From positions 153,228 to 217,227 of the forward strand of contig NZ_SUHQ01000009.1 in the NCBI RefSeq assembly GCF_004962245.1: a stretch of 64,000 nucleotides of DNA. Reading direction: 5' to 3'. This stretch comes from Mesorhizobium sp. Lineage in GTDB: Bacteria; Pseudomonadota; Alphaproteobacteria; Rhizobiales; Rhizobiaceae. Positions within the stretch are counted from its first letter, which is position 1, and each line of letters starts with the position of its first letter. Shown in pieces: positions 62,073 through 64,000 of the stretch. The position numbers and the translations under genes were made by a program. Under the pieces are notes generated by a model. The model was given only the letters and a program-made list of their open reading frames with translations, did no database searches and was not told where the DNA came from.

Positions 62073-62221
62073 TTTCGCCCTCTCCCACGGATTGCCGGTT
62101 GGCCGTCGAATCGCTCTGCTCATGAAAATAATCCTATTTTGCTGATGGGAACAAAGCAAGAACTTTTTATGGTGCAATGCAAAACTGGCGCTCCGGCCAG
62201 CTTTCCGCTATTCGGCTAACG

Positions 62222-62728
62222 ATGCTCAGCGTTCTCATCCAGACCCTGAATGACGAAGAGAGACTTGCCCGCACGCTCGCCTCGCTGATCGGTGGCGCGG
62301 TCGAGGGCGTGGTGCGCGATGTCGTCGTCTGCGACAGTGGTTCGACCGACCAGACGCACCGCGTTGCCGAACATGCCGGCTGCGTTTACGTGGCGAGCGG
62401 CGGCATTGCCGCCGGCATCAGGCAGGCCAAGGGAGACTGGCTGCTGCTGCTGGAGCCGGGTGCGCGGCTGGCGGAAGGCTGGATCGACGAGGTGGCCGCC
62501 CATGCGGGCAGGCAAACCATGCCGGCGCGGTTCTCGCGGGCGCGCGGCAGTCGCGTGCCGTTCCTGTCGCGGGTCTTTTCGGGGAACCGGGCACTGGCCG
62601 AAGGGCTGCTGATCAGCAAGCGTCAGGCCGCGGCCTTGGCGAAAAACGCCCGCAGCGCCGAAGCCATCGCGCGCGGCCTTGCGACCAGGAGGCTCGACGC
62701 CGAGATCTGGGTGGCGCCGACGAGGTGA
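62222..62728 (+). CDS. Glycosyltransferase family 2-like protein (short)
   Basis: About 168 residues. It starts LSVLIQTLNDEERLARTLASL with the GT2 fold, then VVVCDSGSTDQTHRVAEHAGC and AKGDWLLLLEPGARL (DxD-like site is weak). The length is below that of most GT2 enzymes, so it may act on small acceptors or lack the full C-domain. It sits between the radical SAM and PhyH-like genes. Confidence 0.8.
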   Translation: MLSVLIQTLNDEERLARTLASLIGGAVEGVVRDVVVCDSGSTDQTHRVAEHAGCVYVASGGIAAGIRQAKGDWLLLLEPGARLAEGWIDEVAAHAGRQTMPARFSRARGSRVPFLSRVFSGNRALAEGLLISKRQAAALAKNARSAEAIARGLATRRLDAEIWVAPTR

Positions 62729-62922
62729 GGGTCCTTTTCCCCGTAAGTGGCGAGGAAGGTCGCGTCCTTCGGGGAGGCGAGTTTTGCTGAGGTAGTCGCC
62801 CATTGTGCATTGCACAAAAGCTGACCTCGGGTTACTTTGATGCGGGCGGATGGGTTTGGGTAGCACCAGAGCAGTGAGCGACCGGCGCTTTGGCTATGCT
62901 GCATTGATAGTTGAGGATCCTG

Positions 62923-63897
62923 ATGCCCCCTTCAAGCCCTGACAAATCCGGTGCTGCAAGCCTCGAATCGATCGCCCGAAACGGCAGCCTGCTGCGCCGC
63001 ATTGCCGTGCGGATTCCGACCTATCTGACGGACCTTCGCGAGAATCCGGCATGGCTGCCGATGTTCATGCTGGCGCGCACCATGCCGGCGCGGCGGTTGC
63101 ATTGGCGCGGCGCAAAACCCGTCCGACCGGCACAAAAAACCCAGGAAACGATGTTCACCGGCGTCGATCGTGATGCGGTGGTCGATGCGCTCCGCTCGGA
63201 AGGCCTGTTTTCCGGGCTTGTCCTGCCGTCGTCGATCCACGAGGAGATCGCCAGCTTTGCGCAGCGCACACCTTGCTTCGGTAATTTCGACCGTCGGCTG
63301 GAGTTCCTGCCGACGGAGCATGCGGAGGCCGAGAAACACTTCGACCGCCCATTGCTCAGCGGGCACTTTTTCGAGCGCATCCTCGACTGCAATGCCGCGC
63401 TTACCGTGCAGCGCGACCCGTTGCTTCTCGACATCGCCGCCCACTACCTCGGCAGCCAGGCGAAGCTGATCACAACGCGCGTCTGGTGGAGCTTTCCGAC
63501 GGGCTCCGTCTCCGATGCCGAGAAGAACCTTGCGTCGCTTGGCAAATACCACTTCGACCTCGACGATTGGCGGATGCTGAAATTCTTCTTCTATCTCAAT
63601 CCGGTCGATGCCGACACCGGGCCGCATGTCTATGTCAGGGGCAGCCACAACCGCCGCAGCCTCAAACATCAGCTGACGCTTCTTGTCGGCCATCCGGCGG
63701 AAGAAGTACTGGACGTCTATGGCGAGCAGAGCCCGATCACGTTGACCGGCGAGGCGGGGTTGGGCTTTGTCGAGGATCCCTTCGGCTTCCACATGGGCAC
63801 CGTGCCGACGCGCACACCGCGACTGATGATGGAAGTCGGCTTCGGCGTTTCGCCGCCCTCGCGCCGGCGGTTCCACGGCGAGCCCGTCATTCGCTGA
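62923..63897 (+). CDS. Phytanoyl-CoA dioxygenase-like protein (PhyH)
   Basis: About 324 residues of the Fe(II)/2OG PhyH fold. The HxD pair is in KYHFDLDDWRMLKFFFYL and the distal His in FGFHMGTVP; VYVRGSHNRR is also typical. ATG 62923 has GAGGATCC upstream. It is likely to hydroxylate a small molecule, of unknown identity. The N-terminal 90 residues are not typical of the family. It is the last gene in the window. Confidence 0.85.
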   Translation: MPPSSPDKSGAASLESIARNGSLLRRIAVRIPTYLTDLRENPAWLPMFMLARTMPARRLHWRGAKPVRPAQKTQETMFTGVDRDAVVDALRSEGLFSGLVLPSSIHEEIASFAQRTPCFGNFDRRLEFLPTEHAEAEKHFDRPLLSGHFFERILDCNAALTVQRDPLLLDIAAHYLGSQAKLITTRVWWSFPTGSVSDAEKNLASLGKYHFDLDDWRMLKFFFYLNPVDADTGPHVYVRGSHNRRSLKHQLTLLVGHPAEEVLDVYGEQSPITLTGEAGLGFVEDPFGFHMGTVPTRTPRLMMEVGFGVSPPSRRRFHGEPVIR

Positions 63898-64000
63898 TTC
63901 TTGGCGCTGATTCTTGGCGCTGGTTTTGGGAATGTCCCGAAACAACCGGTGGGTTCAATAGGTCATTGCAACACCTTCTGTAGCCTATCGGCCGGCGTTT
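63898..64000. other. Right end of the window, no gene
   Basis: Two direct copies of GATTCTTGGCGCT (63896-63921) follow the PhyH gene. No promoter or gene can be recognised in the remainder. Confidence 0.4.

Noticed and set aside
60255..62219. A 654-codon open frame across rnhB and the radical SAM gene
   Set aside because: Both real genes on the minus strand carry catalytic motifs; this frame has none.
1..64000. tRNA, rRNA, insertion sequence or phage attachment site
   Set aside because: No cloverleaf, transposase motif or direct-repeat junction was found by reading the sequence; absence is not proof.

Overview
The window is GC-rich chromosomal DNA of a rhizobial alphaproteobacterium, most likely Mesorhizobium. 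This rests on family-level likeness and gene order, not on a database match. Pointers are the rhizobial F0 ATP synthase order (atpI-atpB-atpE-atpF'-atpF) apart from the F1 genes, a BacA/SbmA transporter, many sugar ABC importers with SorC, LacI or GntR regulators, RIME-like intergenic palindromes, and a small RNA that looks like the alphaproteobacterial alpha-r14 (NfeR1) family.

Layout. 1-6022: a sugar or polyol uptake and catabolism cluster (RbsB/RbsC-type importer, SorC regulator, FGGY kinase, DRL-like oxidoreductase). 6315-10149: an enolase-superfamily enzyme, a GntR regulator and a BesD-like Fe(II)/2-oxoglutarate hydroxylase on one strand, with a divergent LysR gene. 10146-16753: an orphan KdpD-like membrane protein, a LysR gene remnant, an RND efflux pump and its divergent TetR regulator. 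16841-16958: a three-hairpin anti-Shine-Dalgarno small RNA. 17089-25264: a LacI-regulated sugar operon with an SDR, a XylX-like FAH-family dehydratase and a divergent aldehyde dehydrogenase, resembling part of an oxidative (Weimberg-type) sugar route. 25340-32828: a GntR regulator and an operon with an SsuA/NMT1-type importer with two permeases, an FAH-family hydrolase, an oxalyl-CoA-synthetase-like ligase and a ketopantoate-reductase-like enzyme. 32888-34906: a frameshifted 2H phosphoesterase, an ArsR/SRPBCC pair and an ArsC/Spx-like protein. 34926-46201: a large polyol or sugar cluster with a second FGGY kinase, two more SorC regulators, a glycerol-1-phosphate-dehydrogenase-like enzyme, a HAD phosphatase, an SDR and a CUT1 importer whose binding protein has a Tat signal. 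46339-53080: mixed genes (DUF488, M29 aminopeptidase, LysR, MFS, BacA/SbmA, polysaccharide deacetylase). 53204-63897: housekeeping genes (TPR protein, der, SleB-type hydrolase, F0 ATP synthase, rnhB, radical SAM, glycosyltransferase, PhyH-like dioxygenase).

How the genes work together. Four import-plus-catabolism modules lie next to each other, each with its own regulator and visible operator-like palindromes. In the two FGGY modules a substrate is imported, possibly oxidised or reduced, and phosphorylated. The XylX-like module points to non-phosphorylating oxidation. Several junctions carry eroded gene ends (a LysR 3' end, an ABC ATPase TOBE end, a frameshifted LigT), as expected in an accessory metabolic region with gene turnover. 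From about 53 kb the content becomes core.

The observations most worth following are the alpha-r14-like small RNA at 16841-16958, the hydroxylase-GntR-enolase-superfamily set at 6315-9143, and the polyol cluster around the glycerol-1-phosphate-dehydrogenase-like protein at 37584-39720. No tRNA, rRNA, CRISPR array or insertion sequence was seen.
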